NCBI GenBank assembly: GCA_024233835.1
Contig: JACKPC010000007.1
Span: 186,001 to 250,000 of the forward strand
Direction of reading: 5' to 3'
Source: Leptospiraceae bacterium
Lineage (GTDB): Bacteria > Spirochaetota > Leptospiria > Leptospirales > Leptospiraceae
DNA: 64,000 nt
Below, one piece after another: positions 7,992 through 17,313 of the stretch; the stretch's first letter is position 1; each line of letters opens with the position of its first letter. Under the pieces are notes generated by a model. That model had not been told where the DNA came from. It searched no databases and was given only the letters and a program-made list of their open reading frames with translations. The translations under genes and the position numbers were made by a program.

Positions 7992-10262
7992 TTAAATTTT
8001 TATATGCAAACGGTTTGCGTACCGCAAAGCTTTCGGGTTTTGCGGCTCATAAAACAGTATTTCTTCAACGATTCCTTTGGCCTTCTTTTCATTTTTATTT
8101 TTAAAGTATAAAGAACTAAGAAGAAATAAATTATCCAGATTCATTGGTTGTCTTAGCCGAATTCTATCTGCAAATTCAATCGCAAGAGAATAATTTTTAC
8201 AGGCTTCTGCGCAGCTTACAACCATATCTAAAGGCTGTATGCTGTAGGGTTTTTTCTCTGCATACAATAAAGCAGCCCGTAAGGCATTTTTATACTTTTT
8301 AAATTTACTATATGCCTCAGAAAGACATTTATACAGTTCTGCACATTTTACTTCTGATTCATGTTGTGCTTCTATATACTCAGATAATTCCTCAAACCCT
8401 GCACTTTCCATCATATGTAGTATTTCTTTTGAAATTTCTTCTTCAGATTGGTTGCAGGTTTCCTCAGCATCAAGTGTATAAGATATTCTTAAGATAGATA
8501 AATCATCGGTAATTTGACCTTTATTTTGAATTTCCTTATATAGCTTTTGAATATCTCCTCCTGCTCTTTCTACAAGACTTAAAAATAAATTTTCGTCTTC
8601 ATTAATATTTCGAACCTCGGTAAAAACAGATTTGGAAAGATTTAAATCATCCCTTCCGTCTGAACCGGCAAACATAATGTCTCCGGGTTGCATCAGGAAG
8701 GTTCGGATATAAATAAAACCTTCTTCTATAGAAGTTCCTAATTTTCGAAAGGTTAATTCATTCTCGATAAAACTGGCATGGGCATCTCTATACAAAACCA
8801 TCCAGGGATGTTCAGCATTTATAAAATAGATAAGTCCGCTGGATTCATCTATTAAACCGAAGACAAGGGAAACCAGCATAGATCCTTCGAAACTTTCAAA
8901 AACCCTGTGTAATTCTATAAATACATTTTTTAACCATCTCTCAGGGTATATATTTTCTCCCTCATCCTGTATTTTATTTCTTTCTAATATAGATTTAAAT
9001 ACAGCACCTAAAACAATGGCTCCACCTGCGCCCTGTATGGACTTTCCCATTGCATCAGCATTGATAAAAATGATATAGGGTTTTCCTTTTAGCTTAATAC
9101 TATGACTTAGACAAAGATCTCCCCCGATCTCAAATACGCGGTTCTTAAACTCGAATTCTTTTTTTTGTTTAATCAGAAAATCTATTTTTACTTTATCAGA
9201 TTTGATTTCATTCTTTCCCAGGGGTTTGAGAAGAAGTGAAGTTAGAAAATAATCTCCATCCTGTTGGAATTTTAGCTTTTTTACATGCTCTAATGATTCC
9301 TTTAATTCGGCCGTTCTTTGCTCCACTTTACGTTCCAGATTCTGGTTCAAATCTTTAATCTCTGTATACATTTGGCTCAATTTAAGTATGATATCATTCA
9401 GAGTTTTGGCCTGCATTCCAAATTCATCGTTAGAGGCTACAGCCAGTCTTTCTGAAAAGTCTCCGAGTGATACTCGTTTTAAAGTGTGAGTAACTTTATC
9501 TATGCCGCTTCGTAGAGAACCGGCCATTACGTAAGAGACAACCATGATAGGAACAAACATACTTACACCAATAATTCCTATATGCAAGAATGGATGCGAA
9601 ACTTTTAGAAAGCCCTTATCCATTGCATACATTAAATAGCCCAGAACACAAAAAGGCATGATAGCAACCGATAGAAAAGAGATTAACAACCTTCTAAAAT
9701 AGTTCATACTCAATGCTTTATTTTTTAAAGGAGGCAGGTTTTTGAAACTATCGTTAGTAAGAATTTTCTGAAGAACTCTTTCAGAAATTAAAATATAAGA
9801 AATATATGATACAGGTACTATATACAGTAACAAAAATGGAATGCTTTGATGTGCTTCCGGTTTCACCTTGTAAAAGAGAATAAACAAAATGTGGGTCAGG
9901 GGTACTCCAAAACACCAGCGAAAAACTATCATCCGTCCTTCATGGAAAGGATGGTTAATAATCTTCGTTTTTAACTTCATTAAAATCTTTTTTTCCGTAC
10001 CTCCCTTTTCTAAAAAACCATCATAAGAACGAAAAAGTTTTTTTAAAATATAAGTTCTCCAGGCAATACCCATCAAGACCATGAGTGTTCCGGCAAGTCC
10101 TCCGGTAAAGATGGTCATCATAATTTCTTTAATGCCGACAAGATTTCCCGTTACTCCCGAAAAATAAATTGCCATAGGGACCGGAACGATATGAGTAAAC
10201 AATTCTAATTTCCAGGTAAGTTCCCAGAGGACATTTTTATAGCCATCTATCTGCTGATTCAT
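7992..10262 (-). CDS. Membrane SpoIIE-type phosphatase with HAMP and TPR domains
   Basis: A 756-residue membrane signalling protein. Several hydrophobic segments fill residues 15-250. A HAMP-like linker follows (LGDFSERLAVASNDEFG, about 270-290), then a short coiled coil. The PP2C/SpoIIE domain spans about 375-600 with INADAMGKSIQGAGG, MFAGSDGRDDLNLS and the terminal metal Asp pair in DDLSILRIS. A C-terminal region (about 625-756) has TPR-like helices (ALLYAEKKPYSIQPLD, SLYFKNKNEKKAKG). It would dephosphorylate a STAS antagonist in response to an envelope signal. The STAS protein 3.5 kb away is a candidate. Its stop lies five bases from the convergent acylase gene. Confidence 0.87.
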   Translation of the reverse strand: MNQQIDGYKNVLWELTWKLELFTHIVPVPMAIYFSGVTGNLVGIKEIMMTIFTGGLAGTLMVLMGIAWRTYILKKLFRSYDGFLEKGGTEKKILMKLKTKIINHPFHEGRMIVFRWCFGVPLTHILFILFYKVKPEAHQSIPFLLLYIVPVSYISYILISERVLQKILTNDSFKNLPPLKNKALSMNYFRRLLISFLSVAIMPFCVLGYLMYAMDKGFLKVSHPFLHIGIIGVSMFVPIMVVSYVMAGSLRSGIDKVTHTLKRVSLGDFSERLAVASNDEFGMQAKTLNDIILKLSQMYTEIKDLNQNLERKVEQRTAELKESLEHVKKLKFQQDGDYFLTSLLLKPLGKNEIKSDKVKIDFLIKQKKEFEFKNRVFEIGGDLCLSHSIKLKGKPYIIFINADAMGKSIQGAGGAIVLGAVFKSILERNKIQDEGENIYPERWLKNVFIELHRVFESFEGSMLVSLVFGLIDESSGLIYFINAEHPWMVLYRDAHASFIENELTFRKLGTSIEEGFIYIRTFLMQPGDIMFAGSDGRDDLNLSKSVFTEVRNINEDENLFLSLVERAGGDIQKLYKEIQNKGQITDDLSILRISYTLDAEETCNQSEEEISKEILHMMESAGFEELSEYIEAQHESEVKCAELYKCLSEAYSKFKKYKNALRAALLYAEKKPYSIQPLDMVVSCAEACKNYSLAIEFADRIRLRQPMNLDNLFLLSSLYFKNKNEKKAKGIVEEILFYEPQNPKALRYANRLHIKI

Positions 10263-10309
10263 AGTAATGTACTAAAAAGAAGGTAATAGTATTTCCTAAA
10301 AAGTCAAGG

Positions 10310-11074
10310 CTAAATTTCTAATTCAAGTCCATCATAGGCCATAAACATTCCATCCGGAAGATTTTTCTCTGTTTCTTCATGCTCCAATCGATGTGAAATA
10401 TGAGTAAAATAGGTTTTCTTTGCCCCGATCTTCATTGCGGCCTCAATTGCCTGAGAAAGATTGAAATGAGTGGGATGGGGCTCAGTACGCAGGGCATCTA
10501 AAACCAGGATTTCAAGCCCTTTCAACAGGGGAAAAACACTATCGGGGATTTCCGAAACATCGGTCATATATGCAAAGTTTTGAATCCGGAATGCTGTAAC
10601 CGGAATAGTTCCGTGTAAAACGGTAAGGGGAAGAATGGCGAGTGAACCCAGATAAAATTCCTGTTCATTTTGAATCAAGGATAAAGTAATTTTAGGTTTT
10701 CCTCCTCCTTCCTGTGTTTGTTCAAAAATATACTGAAAGCGCTTTCTTAAATCAATAAGACTTTCAGAATTTCCATAAATAGGAATAGAAGCCTTTTGGA
10801 TTTCATTAAACCTCCTGATATCATCGAGACCCGAACAATGATCCGAATGAGCATGGGTAAATAAAACGGTATCTATTTTTTCAATTCCATATTCCAAAGC
10901 TCTCAATCGAAATTCGGGTGGAGTATCTATCAGAATATGAGTATTTTCTACTTCAAGAAAAACAGAGGTTCTATAGCGGGTATTCTTTGGGTTGTCAGAA
11001 CTGCAAGTTTTGCAGGTACAGGCAATCAGGGGGACTCCGTGAGAAGTGCCCGTGCCTAAAAATTTTATCTTCAT
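10310..11074 (-). CDS. Metallo-beta-lactamase-fold hydrolase, PhnP-like
   Basis: A 254-residue metal-dependent phosphodiesterase-type hydrolase. The N-terminus MKIKFLGTGTSHGVPLIACTC, with a following CKTC, is typical of the PhnP branch, in which Cys residues bind an extra zinc. The metal motif THAHSDHCSGLDD (HxHxDH) lies near residues 75-87. Further ligands are in VLHGTIPV, YMTDVSEIP (the bridging Asp) and THISHRLEHEE. PhnP cleaves a cyclic ribosyl phosphate in phosphonate breakdown, but no phn genes are nearby. A generic cyclic phosphodiesterase role is safer. It is divergent from the lipoprotein gene at 11188. Confidence 0.85.
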   Translation of the reverse strand: MKIKFLGTGTSHGVPLIACTCKTCSSDNPKNTRYRTSVFLEVENTHILIDTPPEFRLRALEYGIEKIDTVLFTHAHSDHCSGLDDIRRFNEIQKASIPIYGNSESLIDLRKRFQYIFEQTQEGGGKPKITLSLIQNEQEFYLGSLAILPLTVLHGTIPVTAFRIQNFAYMTDVSEIPDSVFPLLKGLEILVLDALRTEPHPTHFNLSQAIEAAMKIGAKKTYFTHISHRLEHEETEKNLPDGMFMAYDGLELEI

Positions 11075-11187
11075 ATTATGTTTATCCCTGAAAATGATTT
11101 ATAGTTTTTTAAGATGGATATATTAATAAATAAAAAAAACTTGCTTTATTCAAAAAAACAAACATACTGAATTTTCGGAGTTATACA

Positions 11188-12909
11188 ATGCGTTCAATCT
11201 TGCAGATCTATTTTTTACCGGCTTTACTTATATTTTATAGTTGTAAAGCTACTACAACTGCTTCATCTTCTCCTACTCCCGTTTCTCAAACCGGTACGGA
11301 TACTGAACTCAGTCTTCATACGGAACACATCAGCGAAAGAATCATTCGGAATCTCTCCGGAATCTTTTCTAAACCCATTTTTTTAAAAGGGAAAAAAATG
11401 GAGTTTGCCTTTAATTCGGTAGGTCAATTTACTATGGGCACAACAGATGAGAACGGAAAAGCTGATTTATTATTCGGTCATCCGAATGCTGTAGGCTCAA
11501 ATAGTATAGGAACTTCCTATACAACGATCCGGGTTGATGGAAAAAACTATCGTTTTGATTCCTTAGAAGGAATCAATGTAACTATTGAAGAAAAAAACAA
11601 AGAGGTAAGTTTTCGCGGCAAAATACCGAATCGAAATATTCTAATTACCCAGAGGATACATGAAATAGAACCTGAAAAAGATAACTTTATCCTCGTTTAT
11701 GATGTGAGTAATTATGAAGAAAACCCTATTCAATGTAGTATTCGTATATTATTAGATACTTATGCAGGGCATAATGATGGTGTTCCTTTTGCTATTCCGG
11801 GAAGTGATAGAGAAAAGAGAGTAATCTATGATCACGAACTGGATTTTACTTCTATTTCAAGTCCTATCTGGGAAAATTTTGATGATAAAAACAATATTGT
11901 ATTCCTTCGCAATTCCCTGGTTGGTTCTGGTCTTACCCCTCCCGATAGAGTCGTTTTTGCAAACTGGGCAAAAGCTATACGAAGTGATTGGGATTATGAA
12001 TTAGATGAGAGTTCTAAAGTGACAGGCGATTCGGCTGTCTTAAAATGGTGGAATAACCGAATGATCAATCCCCAATCAACCCTGCACGTCTCTACCTCTT
12101 ATCAATATATTTTAAGGCAGGAGGGCATTTCATTCTCCCTGGAAGATAAAACCAGCGGATATGGACTTTTAAACATTGATAAAAAAAATACAGGTGATAA
12201 AGAAATCATATTGCGTTATACCATAGAATCCAAACAGGCAGATTGCATCAGTAATGATGGTTTGAATGTTTTTGAATTTCCCATTCCACCCGGTGCAAGT
12301 TTAAACCGTTCCATTCCTATCAATTTAAGTGGTTCCGGTGAAATTGCACTAAAAATAACAGAGGAATTTGGGGAAGAAAAAAGAGAATTTACTCAAAATA
12401 TTCAACTTTCTGAAGAAAACAAAGGGATATCACCACCCGTTTGGGAAAGTGGCAAAGAATACCCGGTGGAATATCTGGCAGATAGTCCCGATTGGAAGTT
12501 GAAAGCAATAGCTGTAGATCCGAAGACCGGAAAAGAAATCAAGTCAGCGATGTTACAAAATATAAAAGAAAAAAACGGAAAATACTATTACAAAGGTCTC
12601 ATTCCTATCGGCTCCTATAAAGGTGAGGCTGATATTTTGATTAAAAGGCTTGATTCGAATAAACAGGTCGAAGAAGTTAAAGATGACTATCCACTATTAG
12701 GTGAAGTTTTATCTTATTCGAATAATCTGTATTACTTAAGTACGAATAAATTAGCAAAAGAATTAAAAGAAGGACAGATAGTCTACATAGTAAAAGATAA
12801 GAAGAAAATCGGAAAGCTAAGAATCAAGACTGTTTGGAATAACAAACTTGATGCTACATTTGTCTCTTCTTTTACAGATATAATACCGGGAATGAGTTAC
12901 GGACTTTAG
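11188..12909 (+). CDS. Large predicted lipoprotein, function unknown
   Basis: A 573-residue exported protein with signal MRSILQIYFLPALLIFYSC and lipidation Cys19. A Ser/Thr-rich linker follows, then a long mixed region rich in beta-forming residues (about 40-573). Segments such as FILVYDVSNYEENPIQCSI and GDKEIILRYTIE look like immunoglobulin-like strands. The C-terminus (IVYIVKDKKKIGKLRIKT) resembles a small SH3-like barrel. I recognise no catalytic motif. GGAG at 11180-11183 precedes the ATG. It is monocistronic, flanked by a divergent hydrolase gene and a convergent lipoprotein. A surface or periplasmic role is inferred from the lipobox alone. Confidence 0.78.
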   Translation: MRSILQIYFLPALLIFYSCKATTTASSSPTPVSQTGTDTELSLHTEHISERIIRNLSGIFSKPIFLKGKKMEFAFNSVGQFTMGTTDENGKADLLFGHPNAVGSNSIGTSYTTIRVDGKNYRFDSLEGINVTIEEKNKEVSFRGKIPNRNILITQRIHEIEPEKDNFILVYDVSNYEENPIQCSIRILLDTYAGHNDGVPFAIPGSDREKRVIYDHELDFTSISSPIWENFDDKNNIVFLRNSLVGSGLTPPDRVVFANWAKAIRSDWDYELDESSKVTGDSAVLKWWNNRMINPQSTLHVSTSYQYILRQEGISFSLEDKTSGYGLLNIDKKNTGDKEIILRYTIESKQADCISNDGLNVFEFPIPPGASLNRSIPINLSGSGEIALKITEEFGEEKREFTQNIQLSEENKGISPPVWESGKEYPVEYLADSPDWKLKAIAVDPKTGKEIKSAMLQNIKEKNGKYYYKGLIPIGSYKGEADILIKRLDSNKQVEEVKDDYPLLGEVLSYSNNLYYLSTNKLAKELKEGQIVYIVKDKKKIGKLRIKTVWNNKLDATFVSSFTDIIPGMSYGL

Positions 12910-12979
12910 ACGAATTGTAAATAATCAGGAGTGTTTTTGTATCCCTTTAAAAAAGCCGGGAGTATTTTATAAATCGCAG

Positions 12980-12999
12980 GCGAGCTATTGGTGGCTCGC
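12980..12999. terminator. Hairpin between convergent lipoprotein genes
   Basis: GCGAGC (12980-12985) pairs with GCTCGC (12994-12999) across an 8-base loop, midway between two convergent stops (12909 and 13036). No long T run adjoins on either side. A closely similar hairpin lies at 30222-30244, so this may be a dispersed intergenic element that doubles as a bidirectional terminator. Confidence 0.4.
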
Positions 13000-13035
13000 T
13001 TGCTCCTCAGGAAAAATGAAGGCTTACAGTAAACC

Positions 13036-14319
13036 TTATTTAATTAGAGTTTGGGTTGAAATTACTCCACTACCCAGATCCACACTTGTCGTGAATAGAG
13101 AACCACTGACGGTATAATCCTGTCCCAGTGCTGCCGAAAGAGTTCCAAAGCCGAGACTACTGTCTCCATTGCAATTCCCGGCTTTTGACAGGGTTACATA
13201 AAATAATTTACTTTCATCATAAGCAACGTGGCTTTTGTTACTACAACTTGTAAATGTTAAGTTTATGGTATTGCCATTAACCACGTATGTATAGCTTCCG
13301 TTATAGTAAGCACTGGAGATATTATCAGCAGAAAATTCTTCTGTAAATGTACCGCTATAGGAAGCTGAGTTGCCAGTACCGGAAACATTCAGACTATTTA
13401 AACTCCATTTTCCTGTAAAAGGATTTGCTTGCTTGGTAGAAATCAAGATAATTGTTCCTGAGCCTGGATCACTATAAGAAGTTAGTAGTTGATTTGTCTC
13501 TGCGATATAAGAGTAGGTACTGGTTTTACCTACATAATTTACACTATCGCCCGAACAGACTTTATACTTTAATGTCGAAGAAATATATCCGGATTCACTC
13601 GTGTAGCTGCTGTAATATCCACAATTTGTATATGTCAATAGAGTTGTTGAACCTGATTTGATTGTACCATTATCAACTTCAAAAATTCCATCATTTGAGT
13701 AAGAAGTAATAAAGTTTCCACTTAAGGAAAGTGTGGAGCGGCTTCCATTAAGAGAAATGTAATAACCGCTCGTGGCCTTCCAGGAACCCACAAGGGAGGA
13801 CTGAGTAAACTTACTATAGGTTATAGATACAGAAACTCCATCTTTTGTATAGCTTTGCATCATCGTATCTCCATTGACAGAATACGTATAATTTATCTTA
13901 TCCCCTACATTGACTCCCAAGCCTGAGCAGGAAACTGATGTGACGGTTGAGCATAAATTGCTTGTACCTAGAGTGTAATTGGATTTTGCTGTACAGTTTG
14001 CAGCCTGCACAATAGGAGAACCAGCAACTTCTAATATACCATTAGCAATGGAAGAGACAGAAGAAGATGTATATGTGTCAACAAAAGTTCCATATACCTT
14101 TATATCACTTTTAACTCCATTTTTTTCGTAAGTGCCTCCTGTCGCAACCCAGCTACCGTTTATAGATGTTGTCCCTCCGCTGCATGAATCTCCCTTGGGA
14201 GAAGCAAGTGCCAGAAGAGCAATTTGTTCACCTTTATTGTCGCTCTTATCCTGTTTACAATTAAACCCTGAAACACTTATTAATGTTGTCATTAACAGTA
14301 TTATGAAAAGTTGTTTCAT
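13036..14319 (-). CDS. Lipoprotein with three tandem lipocalin-like repeats
   Basis: A 427-residue Ser/Thr/Gly-rich lipoprotein with signal MKQLFIILLMTTLISVSGFNC and lipidation Cys21. The mature part is three copies of a domain of roughly 120 residues, starting near 55 (GSWVATGGTYEKNG), 178 (GSWKATSGYYISLNG) and 304 (GKWSLNSLNVSGTG). Each then has a GxF strand (YGTFVDTY, SGNFITSY, SGTFTEEF), an NG-turn and a conserved Cys (AANC, YTNC, FTSC). The G-x-W opening and beta-rich pattern recall lipocalin-like folds; that is fold inference, not a family match. A 13-base palindrome lies just upstream. Probable outer-surface protein, ligand unknown. Confidence 0.82.
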   Translation of the reverse strand: MKQLFIILLMTTLISVSGFNCKQDKSDNKGEQIALLALASPKGDSCSGGTTSINGSWVATGGTYEKNGVKSDIKVYGTFVDTYTSSSVSSIANGILEVAGSPIVQAANCTAKSNYTLGTSNLCSTVTSVSCSGLGVNVGDKINYTYSVNGDTMMQSYTKDGVSVSITYSKFTQSSLVGSWKATSGYYISLNGSRSTLSLSGNFITSYSNDGIFEVDNGTIKSGSTTLLTYTNCGYYSSYTSESGYISSTLKYKVCSGDSVNYVGKTSTYSYIAETNQLLTSYSDPGSGTIILISTKQANPFTGKWSLNSLNVSGTGNSASYSGTFTEEFSADNISSAYYNGSYTYVVNGNTINLTFTSCSNKSHVAYDESKLFYVTLSKAGNCNGDSSLGFGTLSAALGQDYTVSGSLFTTSVDLGSGVISTQTLIK

Positions 14320-14337
14320 CTTTTTACTCCATTATGT

Positions 14338-14350
14338 TAATCTTAGATTA
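14338..14350. promoter_or_regulatory. Short palindrome upstream of the repeat lipoprotein
   Basis: TAATCT and AGATTA form 6-base arms around a single central T, 19 bases before the minus-strand lipoprotein start. It could be an operator or an untranslated-region hairpin. Symmetry is the only support. Confidence 0.2.
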
Positions 14351-14430
14351 GGCATATAAAAGTGAGTAAGGAGATGATGACAATTAAGAATGTGAAATAT
14401 AGACAAAAAGAAAATCTCCCCAGGAGGAAA

Positions 14431-14667
14431 TTATGTATAAATCCTACATAAAGATAGTATCCTTTCATTTACTCAGGGGAGCAGTTCCTCGATTCTGGCT
14501 GTATGTTCAACTACGAAATTTGGGTCTCCGACCATTTTATTTCTCCTTAATAACATTTTATCATTTTAGATACTTTAAATAAAATATTTTATGGAAAAAA
14601 ATGAAAACTATTAGAAAAGAGGAATTATTAGAAAAAAATTTTATGTATAAATCCTACATAAAAATAG
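14431..14667. repeat. Pair of 27-base direct repeats containing a perfect inverted repeat
   Basis: Copies at 14431-14457 and 14641-14667 differ at one base and begin exactly 210 bases apart. Each contains TTATGTA-N7-TACATAA, a perfect 7-base inverted repeat, and both copies share the same spacer TAAATCC. The second copy ends 10 bases before the ATG of the orphan gene at 14678. Two identical symmetric sites at this distance suggest paired operators, or duplicated gene starts, since both also encode the same eight codons. Confidence 0.6.
14433..14582 (+). CDS. Possible 49-residue small protein with a strong RBS
   Basis: An ATG at 14433 follows AGGAGG (14422-14427) at a five-base distance, one of the best ribosome-binding sites in the window. 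The 49-residue product is rich in aromatic and basic residues (MYKSYIKIVSFHLLRGAVPR to FYHFRYFK) with a partly hydrophobic centre. I recognise no family. Its first eight codons are the 27-base element repeated at 14641, where they open a 12-codon frame. It may be a small membrane protein, a leader, or the decayed start of a gene like its neighbour. The strong RBS is the main support. Confidence 0.4.
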   Translation: MYKSYIKIVSFHLLRGAVPRFWLYVQLRNLGLRPFYFSLITFYHFRYFK

Positions 14668-14677
14668 GGTTCGGATT

Positions 14678-15931
14678 ATGAGAAATGGTAAGAATGCACA
14701 TTTATGGTTTGAATTTTACGCGGAACCCCTGAAAGCTTTCTGGAAGAATTACAGGGGGCGGAAACTCGAAGATTTATATGATCTGATTTCTTTGTTGTCA
14801 GGATTAACTGTAAGCACGGTTAAGGATCATTTTAACAGACTTAATACACTTTCAGAAAAACTTTCAGAGTCTGTTTTTTTTCTGCTTATCGAAACTAATT
14901 TTTATGAGCAGTTCTTTGATCTTGGGATGACAACAAGACTTGAAACATTTAATTCCGCAAGGCTTGCTGAAAAGTATTACAAACTTATTAAGATGAGCTT
15001 GATGAAGAAGGATGGATTTTGGGAAAGGTGGATTGAACTTTATGAACTTCGGTATTCTAATGAAGAATATAATAGGGAAGAAAAAAAGAAAAGATATGGG
15101 GAGTTAAAGGCCGAACTGAGAGATAATCAAGCGTATTTTGTAGAAAAGTTTAAGAACTTGAAAAGTCATAAACGCTTCCATAATATATATGAAAATATTA
15201 AAGAACGCTATGAGATTTTCGATGCTTTTTTTAAAATGAGCTTTCATCTGAATTATGTAGGTTTTTTGCGAAATACAGGATATTTTTTTGAAAACGATAA
15301 TAGTAATTTTAGCAATTATCAGCAGTGGATCAAAAATGCTTTGACAGAAGCAGGGCTTTGTCTGGAGTCCGTAGGAAAGCGAGTTGAAAAGCATAAAGAG
15401 TTATATAACGACTATAGAATGTATCATTTATATAAACATGGCTCAGATTTAATTGGCGACAGTTTAGTTCCCTTTATAAATTTGGAAGAAAAAGAAAGAA
15501 AATGTATATTAGAAATTTCAGAAAAAGATATCGATTTAATGAAGCCAGAAAAAAGCGATACATTACAATATAGAATATGGTTTCAATACTATCGCTTGAT
15601 TCATAGAATAAGAGATTCTGAACATTCTTTAAAATGCGGAGAATACGGCCCCGGACGACAAAAACTACTACTGGCCTATAATTCCTGCGAAGATTTGGAG
15701 AAGCTGATAACCGGACAATATGTAAGAATTCTCTTGAAAGTAAAGTATCACAAACGCAATCTGCACTTTCTCATTACGACTATCGAAAGCTATTTCATAG
15801 AAAAGGAATTAGAATCTCCTTACAGACAGGCTTATACATCTCCGAAAGAAAGACACGAAACCATGGATAGTGTTCTGGATGGATATAAAAAACTTCTACC
15901 TGAGATTCGAAGAGGAATATTTGAATCCTAA
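14678..15931 (+). CDS. Orphan helical protein, function unknown
   Basis: A 417-residue protein, rich in Lys, Glu, Tyr and Phe and probably almost all helical. I see no signal peptide, membrane segment or catalytic motif. Hydrophobic-aromatic patches recur (LWFEFYAEPLKAFWKNY, YRIWFQYYRLIHRI). Its ATG overlaps, as ATGA, the stop of a 12-codon frame (14643-14681) inside the second 27-base repeat. AGGG at 14664-14667 is a plausible ribosome-binding site. It sits at the left border of the AT-rich accessory block and is separated by about 80 bases from the glycosyltransferase operon. A lineage-specific family is likely. Confidence 0.7.
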   Translation: MRNGKNAHLWFEFYAEPLKAFWKNYRGRKLEDLYDLISLLSGLTVSTVKDHFNRLNTLSEKLSESVFFLLIETNFYEQFFDLGMTTRLETFNSARLAEKYYKLIKMSLMKKDGFWERWIELYELRYSNEEYNREEKKKRYGELKAELRDNQAYFVEKFKNLKSHKRFHNIYENIKERYEIFDAFFKMSFHLNYVGFLRNTGYFFENDNSNFSNYQQWIKNALTEAGLCLESVGKRVEKHKELYNDYRMYHLYKHGSDLIGDSLVPFINLEEKERKCILEISEKDIDLMKPEKSDTLQYRIWFQYYRLIHRIRDSEHSLKCGEYGPGRQKLLLAYNSCEDLEKLITGQYVRILLKVKYHKRNLHFLITTIESYFIEKELESPYRQAYTSPKERHETMDSVLDGYKKLLPEIRRGIFES

Positions 15932-16014
15932 AGTTTTTAGGAGAAGGTAACTTGAGCATCCCTGTTCAAGAACGGTAGACCAAAATTACTCATTTTTAAT
16001 TTCAGGAGAATGAT

Positions 16015-17313
16015 TTGCGTATTTTAAAAATAATACATGGATATCCACCAAGATATAACGCCGGTTCAGAAGTTTATTCTCGTTCCATTGTAAGAGGTTT
16101 ACTCGAAAAAAACCATGATGTTACTGTATTCAGTAGATATGAAAATCCTTTCGAGCCTGATTTTTCCACAAGGATAGAACTTGATTTCTATAAAAAAAAG
16201 AAAATTCCAATTCATTTAATAAATATTGTTCGTTCAAAAGATAGATACCAGCATGAAGAGGTTGATAAATATGTAGCCGGACTGATAGAAAAACAAAAAT
16301 TTGATATTGTGCACATCGGACATTTGAATCATCTTTCTACTTCTCTCATACAAGCTATCAAGCAGTATAGTATTCCTATAATATTTACATTACATGACTA
16401 CTGGTTAATGTGTCCCAGAGGACAATTTATTCAATTTAATATTGGTGAAAAAGAGCCATATCAACTTTGTGAAAAACAGGAAGATATGATCTGTGCAAAA
16501 AAATGCTATACTAGATACATATCAGGTGGAGTAAAAAGCAAGGAGGACATACAATACTGGTCGTCCTGGGTAAAACAAAGAATGGCTCATGTTCAAGAAA
16601 TGTCATCAAGGGTAGATTTGTTTATTGCCCCTTCCCGTTATCTAATGGATAGATTTACTCAAAGTAAATTTATAAGTAAAAATAAAATCAAATTTCTGGA
16701 TTATGGTTTTAATACAGAGATACTACAGGGTAGAAAAAGAAAAAATATAAAAAACCATATTGTATTTGGCTATATAGGAACTCATATTCCAACAAAAGGA
16801 ATTCACCAATTGATTGAAGCATTTGGAAAAACAAATGGAAAATCAGAGCTTCTAATTTGGGGAAAACATAGAAATGAATATACACCTTTTCTAAAAGAAC
16901 TTAGTGACCGATTACCGGAGGAAAGGAAAAAAAATATTGTTTGGAAAGAAGAATATAATAATGATAATATTGTAGAAGATGTATTTAACCATGTCGATTG
17001 TATAATAGTTCCTTCCATATGGGTAGAAAATTCTCCACTGGTTATCCATGAAGCTTTAGAAGCCGGAGTATGTGTGATTACAGCAGATATTGGTGGAATG
17101 AAGGAACATATCCAACATGGAAAAAATGGACTTCTTTTTAAACATAGAAATGTATTGAGTCTAAAAGAACAGATGCAATTGTTAATCGATCATCCCAAAA
17201 AAATAGAAGCATTATCTACAGGAGGATATTTGTATTCTGAGGATAAACATATTCCAAACATTATGACACACATAGAAGACCTTGAAAAAATATATTTAGA
17301 GTTATTGAAATGA
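16015..17313 (+). CDS. GT4-family glycosyltransferase
   Basis: A 432-residue retaining, nucleotide-sugar-dependent glycosyltransferase with the GT-B fold. The N-terminal domain opens with ILKIIHGYPPRYNAGSEVY, where AGSE is the acceptor-side glycine loop. It includes LHDYWLMCPRGQFI, typical of GT4 enzymes. The C-terminal donor domain has FGYIGTHIPTKGIHQLIEAF and the sugar-nucleotide motif ENSPLVIHEALEAG followed by GGMKEHI. The start is TTG at 16015, supported by AGGAG (16003-16007). Its end overlaps the radical SAM gene as ATGA. Acceptor unknown; context suggests it decorates the same target as the downstream enzymes. Confidence 0.92.
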   Translation: MRILKIIHGYPPRYNAGSEVYSRSIVRGLLEKNHDVTVFSRYENPFEPDFSTRIELDFYKKKKIPIHLINIVRSKDRYQHEEVDKYVAGLIEKQKFDIVHIGHLNHLSTSLIQAIKQYSIPIIFTLHDYWLMCPRGQFIQFNIGEKEPYQLCEKQEDMICAKKCYTRYISGGVKSKEDIQYWSSWVKQRMAHVQEMSSRVDLFIAPSRYLMDRFTQSKFISKNKIKFLDYGFNTEILQGRKRKNIKNHIVFGYIGTHIPTKGIHQLIEAFGKTNGKSELLIWGKHRNEYTPFLKELSDRLPEERKKNIVWKEEYNNDNIVEDVFNHVDCIIVPSIWVENSPLVIHEALEAGVCVITADIGGMKEHIQHGKNGLLFKHRNVLSLKEQMQLLIDHPKKIEALSTGGYLYSEDKHIPNIMTHIEDLEKIYLELLK

